Shown in pieces: positions 1 through 5,173 of a stretch of DNA of 5,173 nucleotides. A program made the translations under genes and the position numbers. Below the pieces are notes generated by a model that worked only from the letters and a program-made list of their open reading frames with translations, was not told where the DNA came from and did not search any database. Origin of the DNA: Candidatus Solibacter sp. (GTDB lineage Bacteria > Acidobacteriota > Terriglobia > Bryobacterales > Bryobacteraceae); NCBI GenBank assembly GCA_026394025.1, contig JAPKZC010000637.1, positions 1 through 5,173 of the forward strand, read 5' to 3'. Every line of letters starts with the position of its first letter. Position 1 is the first letter of the stretch.

Positions 1-1
1 A

Positions 2-2089
2 ACGCGCGCGCAATCCTGTTTAGATCCCAAACTGCCGAGGTGGGAGTGCGCCGGTCCCTACAACATCGCGGGACGCGTGGCCGCGCTGATCGTGCACCCC
101 ACGGATTCCCAGCGGCTGTGGGCTGGAGCGGCGGCGGGCGGTGTCTGGAGCACCGCCGATGGCGGCGCGAGTTGGAAAAGCTGCTGGCCGGACTGGGCCA
201 GTCCGAACATTGGCGCGCTGGCTTTCGACCCGGCAGATCCGAATGTGATTTACTGCGCCACCGGCGAAGCCAACATTTCGCCGGATTGCTACCCGGGCAA
301 CGGCCTCTATATCAGTCGCGATGGCGGTGGGAATTGGGAGTTGCTGGCCAATGCCGACATCCACAATCTGCCTCGCCGCATTGGCGTATTGCTGCCCTCG
401 AAGTTCACGCCCTCGATGCTATACCTGGGCGGGGTGACGCACGACGAACAGAACCCTGCCGGCCTGTACGGTTCGCCGGACGGCGGTAAGACCTGGTTGC
501 GCGAGAACTATCCATCCAACTGCAATTACTGGTGTCATTCGCTGGCGGAGCATCCGGAAGGCTATCTACTTGCCGGGTTTGAACTGTTCGGGGCGCAGAC
601 CGGCATCTGGCGGAGCGGCGAGAACGGCATATGGAAACAACTGCACGGCGGGCTTCCGTCGGGCGACAAGGCCGGACGCATCAGCCTGGCCATGGCTGCC
701 TCGCGCCCCGACACCATCTACGCCCTGGTGTCCAACCGGGTGGGCAGCGAGGTGCTGGGCGTTTATCGCAGCCGCAATGGTGGCGAGCGCTGGCAAGCGA
801 TAGGCGGGGACCATTTCGCCGCCGAGGGCCAACCCTCTTACAACAACACCATCGCGGTGCATCCGGACGATCCCGATACGGTGGTTTGCGGGCTCAACGA
901 TCTCCACATCAGCCGGGACGGCGGCGCGACGTGGCGGCGCGCCAGTTTCTGGGATGCCGGAGTGGGCAACCCCCAATACGTGCACGCCGATCAACACGCC
1001 ATCTTACTCCCCGGCGGTAAGCTGATCTACGCGGCCAACGACGGCGGCGTCGCGGCCAGCGAAGATCTGGGCGAAACGTGGAGGATGTGCGTGCGCGGAC
1101 TGGTCAATACGATGTTCTACGACATCGATGTGGCGCCCAGCAATGGCAAGATTTTCGGCGGTGGCGCGCAGGACAACGGGAGCCTGGTGACGGGCGTGAC
1201 GGACAAGGATGGAGACTTCCTGCACGTTCTGGGCGGCGATGGCGCGTGGATGGTCTTCGACCCCGAAGACGAAAACCACGTCGTGGGGTCGCGATCCGAC
1301 ATTCACATTTTCCGCCACACCGCGGCCCAGCACTGGAGCCAGGAATTCTGGGAAGAGATCAGCCCGAAAGACATGAAGGAGGACGAGCACCATCAGAATG
1401 CGATTGCCGTGCTGGCGATGGACCCGGCGCACGCGCGCACGCTGTGGGTGGGCTCGCGCCGCTTGTGGCGCACTACCAAGGATGGGCGCGACTGGCAGCC
1501 GGTTTCGCCGGAGCTCGACGGTTCGGCTATCACTGCCATCGAGATTCCGCGGGCCGCGCCCGGACACGTGTGGGCCGGCACAAAGCGTGGCGGCCTCTTC
1601 CGCAGTCTGGACAATGGCGAGACATGGTCCGGCGATCTCTCCGGGCCGGAGATTCCCGCGCGCGTGATCACGCGCATTGAAAGCCATCCGCGGAAAGCCT
1701 CGCAATTGGTGGTGACGGTCGGCGGTATGGGCTTGGTCGCGCGGGCGATTCCACGCGCCAGGGCGTATGGCGCAATGCCCATCACCAGCGGGACGGAACA
1801 TATCGCCCACGTATTCCTGTCGGAAGACGGCGGAATCTCGTGGCGGGAGATCGATACACCCGAGATGCCCAATGTGGCGTATCACGCGGCGGTGTTTGAA
1901 ACGCACGAACCCTATCGCCTGTTCGTCGCCAACGATTGCGGCGTGTGGATGACGGAAGATTTTGCGGCGTGGACCGACGTCTCCACCTCGCTGCCGAATG
2001 CCATGATTTCCGATCTTGTGTATCACCATCGCGACCGAAGTTTGACGGCGGCGACATACGGACGCGGCATCTGGCGCGTTATTCTCTAG
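2..2089 (+). CDS. Sortilin/VPS10-like Asp-box (BNR) beta-propeller protein, 5' end outside window
   Basis: The frame is open from the left edge, giving 695 residues here; the start lies upstream. A GTG at 77 is possible, but the codons before it encode the family motif GPYNIAGRV, so it is very unlikely to be the start. Numbering from the V at 77, Asp-boxes (S-x-D-x-G-x-x-W type) lie near 25-33, 80-87, 133-140, 232-239, 279-286, 328-335, 466-473, 510-517 and 582-589, with degenerate copies near 180-186 and 626-632. Other marks of bacterial sortilin-like propellers are GAAAGGVW (17-24), HADQHAI (303-309), NDGGV (321-325), GGAQDNGS (362-369), GGDGAW (386-391) and the ending ATYGRGIWRVIL. Known: Asp-boxes sit in beta-hairpin turns of propeller blades. 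Inferred: one or two propellers, probably exported, with binding or glycan-related function. Automatic names such as 'glycosyl hydrolase' are not supported by any catalytic residue I can identify. A signal peptide cannot be judged. Confidence 0.9.
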   Translation, partial: TRAQSCLDPKLPRWECAGPYNIAGRVAALIVHPTDSQRLWAGAAAGGVWSTADGGASWKSCWPDWASPNIGALAFDPADPNVIYCATGEANISPDCYPGNGLYISRDGGGNWELLANADIHNLPRRIGVLLPSKFTPSMLYLGGVTHDEQNPAGLYGSPDGGKTWLRENYPSNCNYWCHSLAEHPEGYLLAGFELFGAQTGIWRSGENGIWKQLHGGLPSGDKAGRISLAMAASRPDTIYALVSNRVGSEVLGVYRSRNGGERWQAIGGDHFAAEGQPSYNNTIAVHPDDPDTVVCGLNDLHISRDGGATWRRASFWDAGVGNPQYVHADQHAILLPGGKLIYAANDGGVAASEDLGETWRMCVRGLVNTMFYDIDVAPSNGKIFGGGAQDNGSLVTGVTDKDGDFLHVLGGDGAWMVFDPEDENHVVGSRSDIHIFRHTAAQHWSQEFWEEISPKDMKEDEHHQNAIAVLAMDPAHARTLWVGSRRLWRTTKDGRDWQPVSPELDGSAITAIEIPRAAPGHVWAGTKRGGLFRSLDNGETWSGDLSGPEIPARVITRIESHPRKASQLVVTVGGMGLVARAIPRARAYGAMPITSGTEHIAHVFLSEDGGISWREIDTPEMPNVAYHAAVFETHEPYRLFVANDCGVWMTEDFAAWTDVSTSLPNAMISDLVYHHRDRSLTAATYGRGIWRVIL

Positions 2090-2107
2090 CCGCGGACGAT
2101 CTTTGGG

Positions 2108-2123
2108 TATAAGATAAATTATC
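2108..2123 (+). promoter_or_regulatory. Possible promoter -10 region with overlapping palindrome, upstream of H1-like gene
   Basis: The 71-base gap between the propeller gene and the H1-like gene holds an AT-rich island in otherwise GC-rich DNA. TATAAG at 2108-2113 matches five of six bases of a sigma-70 -10 box. GATAA-A-TTATC at 2113-2123 is a perfect palindrome of five-base arms around one central A, and GGG/CCC flank the block at 2105-2107 and 2123-2125. No convincing -35 box lies 16-18 bases upstream. The call of an independent promoter, and of the palindrome as an operator, is inference from position and composition. Confidence 0.35.
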
Positions 2124-2147
2124 CCTAATGGGAAGTCAGTACACGAT

Positions 2148-2154
2148 GAGGAGA
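2148..2154 (+). promoter_or_regulatory. Ribosome binding site of the H1-like gene
   Basis: GAGGAGA at 2148-2154 is a good Shine-Dalgarno sequence ending six bases before the ATG at 2161. It decides between three in-frame ATGs (2128, 2146 and 2161): only the last has a well-spaced site, and the protein from there begins MAKKIVKK, as expected for this kind of protein. Confidence 0.8.
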
Positions 2155-2160
2155 ATTATT

Positions 2161-2436
2161 ATGGCAAAGAAAATCGTAAAGAAAGTCGCACCGAAGCCCG
2201 TAAAGAAGGCAGCCAAGAAGGCTCCGGCAAAGAAGGCCCCGGCAAAGAAGGCTCCGGCAAAGAAAGCGCCGGTGAAGAAGGCCGCGGTGAAGAAGGCCGC
2301 GAAGAAAGCGCCGGCAAAGGCACCCGCCAAGAAAGCCCCCGCCAAGAAGGTCGTGAAGAAGGTCGTGAAAAAGCCAGTGCCGGCCACCCAGAAAGTTCCG
2401 GCGCCGACAACCCCCAAGCTGCCGATGACAGACTAG
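2161..2436 (+). CDS. Histone H1-like lysine/alanine/proline-rich protein
   Basis: This 91-residue protein contains 32 lysines and 15 prolines. It has no arginine, glutamate or aromatic residue, and its only acidic residue is the final Asp. It is built from KK pairs spaced four or five residues apart, with the core unit KKAPA repeated from about residue 19 to 63, then two KKVV units, then a less charged tail (PVPATQKVPAPTTPKLPMTD). This resembles the C-terminal tail of eukaryotic histone H1 and bacterial H1-like proteins such as chlamydial Hc2, Bordetella BpH1 and the tail of Pseudomonas AlgP. Such proteins bind DNA through charge and are intrinsically disordered. Inferred role: nucleoid-associated DNA binding or compaction. 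There is no globular domain such as HU. The ATG at 2161 is preferred for its ribosome binding site over in-frame ATGs at 2128 and 2146. It appears to be a single-gene transcript, with an AT-rich leader and a strong terminator. Because low-complexity proteins look alike, homology to any one family is uncertain. Confidence 0.85.
   Translation: MAKKIVKKVAPKPVKKAAKKAPAKKAPAKKAPAKKAPVKKAAVKKAAKKAPAKAPAKKAPAKKVVKKVVKKPVPATQKVPAPTTPKLPMTD
2215..2367 (+). repeat. Degenerate 15/12-base tandem repeat inside the H1-like gene
   Basis: Five consecutive 15-base units start at 2215, 2230, 2245, 2260 and 2275, each beginning AAGAA and encoding KK plus three small residues. Units one and three are identical (AAGAAGGCTCCGGCA); the others differ mainly at third positions or by Pro/Ala/Val swaps. 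They are followed by a 12-base unit (2290), a 15 (2302), a 12 (2317), a 15 (2329) and two identical 12-base units AAGAAGGTCGTG (2344 and 2356). All units are multiples of three, so unit gain or loss would keep the reading frame. Confidence 0.85.
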
Positions 2437-2474
2437 TCCTCGGGCGCACGGAGCGCTGGGACGTTAGTGTTTCA

Positions 2475-2521
2475 GGCGCGGATCAGCCCCAATCGGGTTG
2501 GTCCGCGCCAGTTTTGTTTTT
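2475..2521 (+). terminator. Intrinsic terminator of the H1-like gene
   Basis: The arms GGCGCGGA (2475-2482) and TCCGCGCC (2502-2509) pair perfectly. Seven further pairs, two of them G-T wobbles, extend the stem to 15 pairs around the five-base loop CAATC (2490-2494). The stem is followed by AG, TTTT, G, TTTTT (to 2521), the expected U-rich tail. It lies 38 bases after the H1-like stop and before the convergent DAHP synthase stop at 2556. There is no A-tract on the left side, so it should work well only for plus-strand transcription, though the hairpin could also protect or slow the opposing transcript. Confidence 0.88.
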
Positions 2522-2555
2522 GGGGGGCAACTACGCCGCATCCTGAGCGCCTGAC

Positions 2556-3890
2556 CTAGTGCGCTCCGCTCTTCATTTTGCGGGCGATCAGAAAGGCCAG
2601 CTCCATCGACTGTTCGTAGTTCAGGCGGGGGTCGACTTCGCTTTCGTAGGCGCGGGCGAGGTCGGCTTCACCGGGGCCGCGGGAGCCGCCCACACACTCG
2701 GTCACATTCTCTCCGGTAAGTTCGACGTGCACGCCACCGAGTTGCTGCTTTTGTTCCGCGTGAATATCGAAGGACTGTTCCACCTCGGAGTAAATATCCT
2801 CGAAGTTGCGCGTCTTGATGCCGTTGGCCAGGCTGTGAGTGTTGCCGTGCATGGGGTCGCAGATCCATACGGGCTTGCCGCCTTCGGCGCGGACGTGCTC
2901 GATCAGAGGGGGCAGGGAATCGGCGATCTTCCCGGCGCCGAAACGGTGGATGAAAGTGAGGCGGCCGGGGCGGCGGTCGGGGTCGAGAATTTCGAGCCAC
3001 CGGGCCACCTGCTCCCGGGTGCAGCCCGCGCCCACCTTGATGCCCACCGGATTCTCGATGCCGCGCACGTACTCAATGTGCGCGCCTTCCGAATCGTTGG
3101 TGCGCAGGCCGACCCAGGGGAAATGGGTGAGCAGATTGAAATAGCCGGGGCGTCTCGGAACCCGGCGGGTCTGCACCGCTTCGTAGCCGAGGTGCAGGGC
3201 TTCGTGGGCCGTAAAGAAATCGATCTTATCGGTGTCACCGGCGCGGACGCCGAGGACGTTCTCGACGAACTGAAGTGAATCCTTGATGGTCTGCACCATG
3301 CGGTGGTATTCGTCGGCGAGAGGCGAGTCCTTGACCCAGTCGAGATCGAAATACTCGGGATGATGGAGGTCGGCGAAGCCGCCTTTGACCAGGGCGCGGA
3401 CGAAGTTCAAGGTCACGGACGCACGCTCGTAGCCGCGCAGAAGGAGTTGGGGATCGGGGCGGCGGGCTTCGGCGGTGAACTCGGGGCGGTTGATGTTATC
3501 GCCGCGATAGGAGGGGAGGCTGACGGCGTCGCGGGTCTCCAGGTTGGCGGAGCGGGGTTTGGCGTACTGGCCGGCGAAGCGTCCGATGCGGATCACGGGG
3601 CGGGCGCCGATCACCAACACGAGCGACATCTGCAGGAGTACTTTGAGGGTGTTGGTGATGCGGACGGGGGTGCAATCGACGAAGCGTTCGGCGCAATCGC
3701 CGGCCTGAAGGACGAACTGGCGCCCGTCGGCGGCTTCCGCGAGCTGGTCGCGGAGGCGGAGGATTTCCCAACTGGTGACCAGGGGGGGGAGAGTGTGCAG
3801 GTCGGCGAGGACGCGCTCCACTTCGGCGGGGTCGGCGTAGTCGGGTTGTTGCAGGGCAGACTTCTGCCGCCAGGAATCGGGTGCCCACAT
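2556..3890 (-). CDS. Class II 3-deoxy-7-phosphoheptulonate (DAHP) synthase
   Basis: Condenses phosphoenolpyruvate and erythrose 4-phosphate to DAHP, the first step of the shikimate pathway to aromatic amino acids, in the cytoplasm. The 444-residue protein is complete. Its start MWAPDSW and PPLV (35-38) are typical of the class II (plant/AroA-II) family and support the ATG at 3890, although no clear Shine-Dalgarno precedes it. Motifs in order: LQAGDCAERF (61-70), GRFAGQYAKPRS (103-114), LPSYRGDNIN (125-134), FFTAHEALHLGYE (225-237), GIKVGAGCT (283-291), HRFGAGK (315-321), DPMHGNT (345-351), HVELTGENVTEC (388-399) and DPRLNYEQ (420-427). The metal ligands expected from the Mycobacterium tuberculosis enzyme (Cys87, His369, Glu411, Asp441) fall at C66, H348, E390 and D420, a constant offset of 21. 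Likely PEP-phosphate residues R104, R263, K285 and R316 are kept. Odd point: the usual GERTR motif is GLRTN here. It lacks much of the N-terminal extension used for allosteric control in the mycobacterial enzyme, so regulation may differ. Confidence 0.96.
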   Translation of the reverse strand: MWAPDSWRQKSALQQPDYADPAEVERVLADLHTLPPLVTSWEILRLRDQLAEAADGRQFVLQAGDCAERFVDCTPVRITNTLKVLLQMSLVLVIGARPVIRIGRFAGQYAKPRSANLETRDAVSLPSYRGDNINRPEFTAEARRPDPQLLLRGYERASVTLNFVRALVKGGFADLHHPEYFDLDWVKDSPLADEYHRMVQTIKDSLQFVENVLGVRAGDTDKIDFFTAHEALHLGYEAVQTRRVPRRPGYFNLLTHFPWVGLRTNDSEGAHIEYVRGIENPVGIKVGAGCTREQVARWLEILDPDRRPGRLTFIHRFGAGKIADSLPPLIEHVRAEGGKPVWICDPMHGNTHSLANGIKTRNFEDIYSEVEQSFDIHAEQKQQLGGVHVELTGENVTECVGGSRGPGEADLARAYESEVDPRLNYEQSMELAFLIARKMKSGAH

Positions 3891-3934
3891 GAGGAATCTT
3901 CAGGGTATCACGCGGCTCGGCGGGTTCCCCTGAT

Positions 3935-3962
3935 TGGGGTAGGGCACGAAGGCCCCACCCCA
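3935..3962 (-). promoter_or_regulatory. Hairpin in the probable 5' leader of the DAHP synthase gene
   Basis: On the plus strand, TGGGGT (3935-3940) pairs with ACCCCA (3957-3962) and GGGC (3942-3945) with GCCC (3952-3955). One internal mismatch (A3941 against C3956) separates the two blocks, and the loop is ACGAAG. In minus-strand RNA the mismatch becomes a G-U pair, giving an uninterrupted 11-pair stem with loop CUUCGU, 45-72 bases before the DAHP synthase start. No U-tract follows in the minus direction, so it is not a plain terminator. A role in leader control or mRNA stability is inference. Confidence 0.4.
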
Positions 3963-3967
3963 CCCTC

Positions 3968-3973
3968 TAAATA
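3968..3973 (-). promoter_or_regulatory. Weak -10-like element for DAHP synthase
   Basis: On the minus strand CGCTTTATTTAGAGGG is the only strongly AT-rich stretch in the 172-base gap upstream of the DAHP synthase. TATTTA (3968-3973) could act as a -10 box, placing the transcript start near 3961 at the base of the leader hairpin. I see no -35 box at the right distance, so this is a low-confidence call. The same T-rich stretch could instead be the tail of a terminator for the receptor gene upstream. Confidence 0.22.
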
Positions 3974-3984
3974 AAGCGCGCCTG

Positions 3985-4015
3985 CCGCTGGAGGCCTCCG
4001 GACTTCCGACAGCGG
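3985..4015 (-). terminator. Possible terminator-like stem-loop after the TonB-dependent receptor gene
   Basis: CCGCTG (3985-3990) and CAGCGG (4010-4015) form a six-pair stem, with a 19-base loop that contains the ten-base palindrome GGAGGCCTCC (3990-3999 region). In minus-strand RNA the stem lies about 50 bases after the receptor stop and is followed, after nine bases, by the T-rich run TTTATTT (3969-3975). The distance from stem to T-run is longer than in a standard intrinsic terminator, so this is only a candidate. Confidence 0.25.
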
Positions 4016-4062
4016 TCGCACCTGAGAATCTTATCGGCGCGGGCAAGGAGAAGTTGAGCGGC

Positions 4063-5173
4063 CTACCACACCAGGCGCAGCTTGAGATCGATCTGCCGGT
4101 TCCCCAACCTTTCGGGGCTGGAGTTTGCCGCCAGCGAAGAAGCCGTGAACATGCCGGGATTCGGATTCGAGATGTTGTTGTTGGGAACGGTGAAGTGCGG
4201 CGTGTTGGTGACGTTGGAAATCTGCGCCGTAAATACGAGTTTCACCTGCTCGGTGAATGAGAACTGCTTGGCCAAGCCGACGTGCGCCACGTGGATGGGA
4301 TAGCCCTCCAGGGTGTTCATGCCGCAGGTGCCGTAGCGCCCGGCGCTGGCGGAGGGGACGGTGAAGGCCGATGGATTGAACCAGGTGGCAAGGCTCCGCG
4401 CGCCGGCGTTGGGGTCTCCCACGCAATTCGGCAACTGGGTGACGAAGCCCTGGCTGGCGTTGGCCGGGTCGGCGCCGGTGAACAGCGGCGAGTAGTATTG
4501 GCCACTGGCGAATGTGGCGATGGTCTGGACCCTCCAATCGCTGACCAGATGATTCACAATGGGTCCGGCGCCGGAGAGGAAACGGTGGCCCTCCCCGCCC
4601 GTGAAGTAGCGCTGGCGGCCGCTCGCGTCGGTGGTCCACACGTTGGTCACGTTATACGGATCGGTGGTGTTGGCGTAGTTGCTCCTATTCTTAGCCCAGG
4701 TGAAGCTGGAATGGAAGGTGACCGGACCGATGGAGCGTTGCGCCGAAACCACGGCGGAATCGTACTTCCACCGGCCGTCGGTCCGAACCTCGTAGGCGCT
4801 GGCCCATATCGGGAAGGGCTTGCGTGAATTGGCGAATGGAGTGGTGCTGGCGGCGGGTTTGTTAACGTCCAGGGTATAGTTCATGTTCACGCCGCGCGAC
4901 CCGACATAGGAAAGGCGCAGCCCAAAGCCGCGCAGCGCGGCTTCGAGCGTCCCGTTGAACTGGCGGATCACCCCCTCGTCCGTCTTGGTGGGCAGCGCGG
5001 TGATGTTCTGTCCGGGCAGGAGGGAGGAGGACGGGTTGGCAGGAAACGGTTTGGGGAAGGAGAGCGCGGCCACACCGGCGGTGACCGAGTTGGTGTAGGT
5101 TTCGGTCAGCGAATAGGGGTTGTTGGCGCTCAGCCGGCCGCCCACCCCATAACCTTGGTTTTCGGTAAACTCG
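4063..5173 (-). CDS. TonB-dependent receptor (Oar-like), C-terminal part; N-terminus outside window
   Basis: The frame is open to the right edge and reads EFTENQGYG before the GTG at 5145, so about 370 C-terminal residues are seen and the start is further right. Marks of the outer-membrane barrel of the Acidobacteriota Oar/CarboxypepD_reg-like receptors, numbered from 5145, are SYVGSRG (about 79-85), KPFPIW (108-113), SFTWAKN, SDWRVQTIATFASGQYYSP, WFNPSAFTVPSA, GRYGTCGMN, a stretch of the type LVFTAQISNVTNTPHFTVP, and the ending RQIDLKLRLVW. Alternating polar and hydrophobic residues ending in an aromatic residue fit the last barrel strand and its BAM recognition signal. Two cysteines in LPNCVGDP and RYGTCGMN could form a surface disulfide. 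Known: such receptors are usually about 1000 or more residues, with a carboxypeptidase-regulatory-like domain and a plug at the N-terminus; neither can be seen here. The transported substrate is unknown, and many copies per genome are usual in this phylum. Confidence 0.88.
   Translation of the reverse strand, partial: EFTENQGYGVGGRLSANNPYSLTETYTNSVTAGVAALSFPKPFPANPSSSLLPGQNITALPTKTDEGVIRQFNGTLEAALRGFGLRLSYVGSRGVNMNYTLDVNKPAASTTPFANSRKPFPIWASAYEVRTDGRWKYDSAVVSAQRSIGPVTFHSSFTWAKNRSNYANTTDPYNVTNVWTTDASGRQRYFTGGEGHRFLSGAGPIVNHLVSDWRVQTIATFASGQYYSPLFTGADPANASQGFVTQLPNCVGDPNAGARSLATWFNPSAFTVPSASAGRYGTCGMNTLEGYPIHVAHVGLAKQFSFTEQVKLVFTAQISNVTNTPHFTVPNNNISNPNPGMFTASSLAANSSPERLGNRQIDLKLRLVW

Noticed and set aside
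1004..2029. Long minus-strand open frame (341 codons) opposite the propeller gene
   Set aside because: The plus-strand frame carries repeated Asp-boxes and family motifs. The antisense frame has no recognisable motif and is a by-product of high GC content.
2215..2289. Short regular repeats considered as a CRISPR array
   Set aside because: The units are contiguous with no spacers and lie in frame within a lysine-rich coding sequence.
2136..2417. Minus-strand open frame rich in Phe, Ala and Gly, resembling a membrane protein
   Set aside because: The hydrophobic repeats are simply the reverse complement of the lysine-repeat codons (AAG read as CTT/TTC phases). The plus strand has a good ribosome binding site and terminator.
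2559..3278. Plus-strand open frame (239 codons) opposite DAHP synthase
   Set aside because: It lies wholly over conserved DAHP synthase motifs on the other strand and shows only Gly/Ala/Val-rich composition typical of antisense shadows.
3496..3963. Minus-strand frame starting upstream of DAHP synthase, considered as a leader peptide
   Set aside because: It runs far into the DAHP synthase gene in another frame, starts with GTG without a clear ribosome binding site, and has no run of aromatic codons near its start.
3303..3974. Plus-strand open frame (223 codons) opposite the DAHP synthase N-terminal half
   Set aside because: Antisense shadow of a clearly conserved coding region, with no domain that I recognise.
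4282..4827. Plus-strand open frame (181 codons) opposite the TonB-dependent receptor
   Set aside because: The minus-strand frame has clear barrel motifs and a proper C-terminal aromatic ending; this one has none and is a shadow.

Overview
The window looks like a piece of a GC-rich bacterial chromosome, most likely from Acidobacteriota of the Solibacter/Bryobacterales type. That placement is an inference from gene content: an Oar-like TonB-dependent receptor, a large Asp-box (BNR) beta-propeller protein, a lysine/alanine/proline-rich histone H1-like protein and a class II DAHP synthase. No rRNA or other marker gene is present to confirm it.

Layout, left to right. (1) Positions 2-2089, plus strand: a sortilin/VPS10-like multi-Asp-box beta-propeller protein whose start lies left of the window. 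(2) Positions 2161-2436, plus strand: a 91-residue, 35% lysine histone H1-like protein built on AAG-AAG-rich tandem repeats. It has an AT-rich upstream region with a small palindrome, a good ribosome binding site and a strong intrinsic terminator at 2475-2521. (3) Positions 2556-3890, minus strand: a complete class II 3-deoxy-7-phosphoheptulonate synthase, the first enzyme of the shikimate pathway. (4) Positions 3891-4062: a 172-base gap with two possible hairpins and a weak promoter-like AT stretch. (5) Positions 4063-5173, minus strand: the C-terminal part of an outer-membrane TonB-dependent receptor whose N-terminus lies right of the window.

The two left genes point right and the two right genes point left, so the window is a convergent junction, with the terminator between the H1-like gene and the DAHP synthase. 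The four genes do not form an obvious pathway: one is aromatic amino-acid biosynthesis, one probably DNA binding, and two are probably exported or surface proteins. I see no mobile element, CRISPR array, tRNA, defence island or clearly new system. The points most worth a second look are the repeat-built H1-like gene, a changed residue beside the phosphoenolpyruvate-binding arginine in the DAHP synthase, and the structured leader of that gene.
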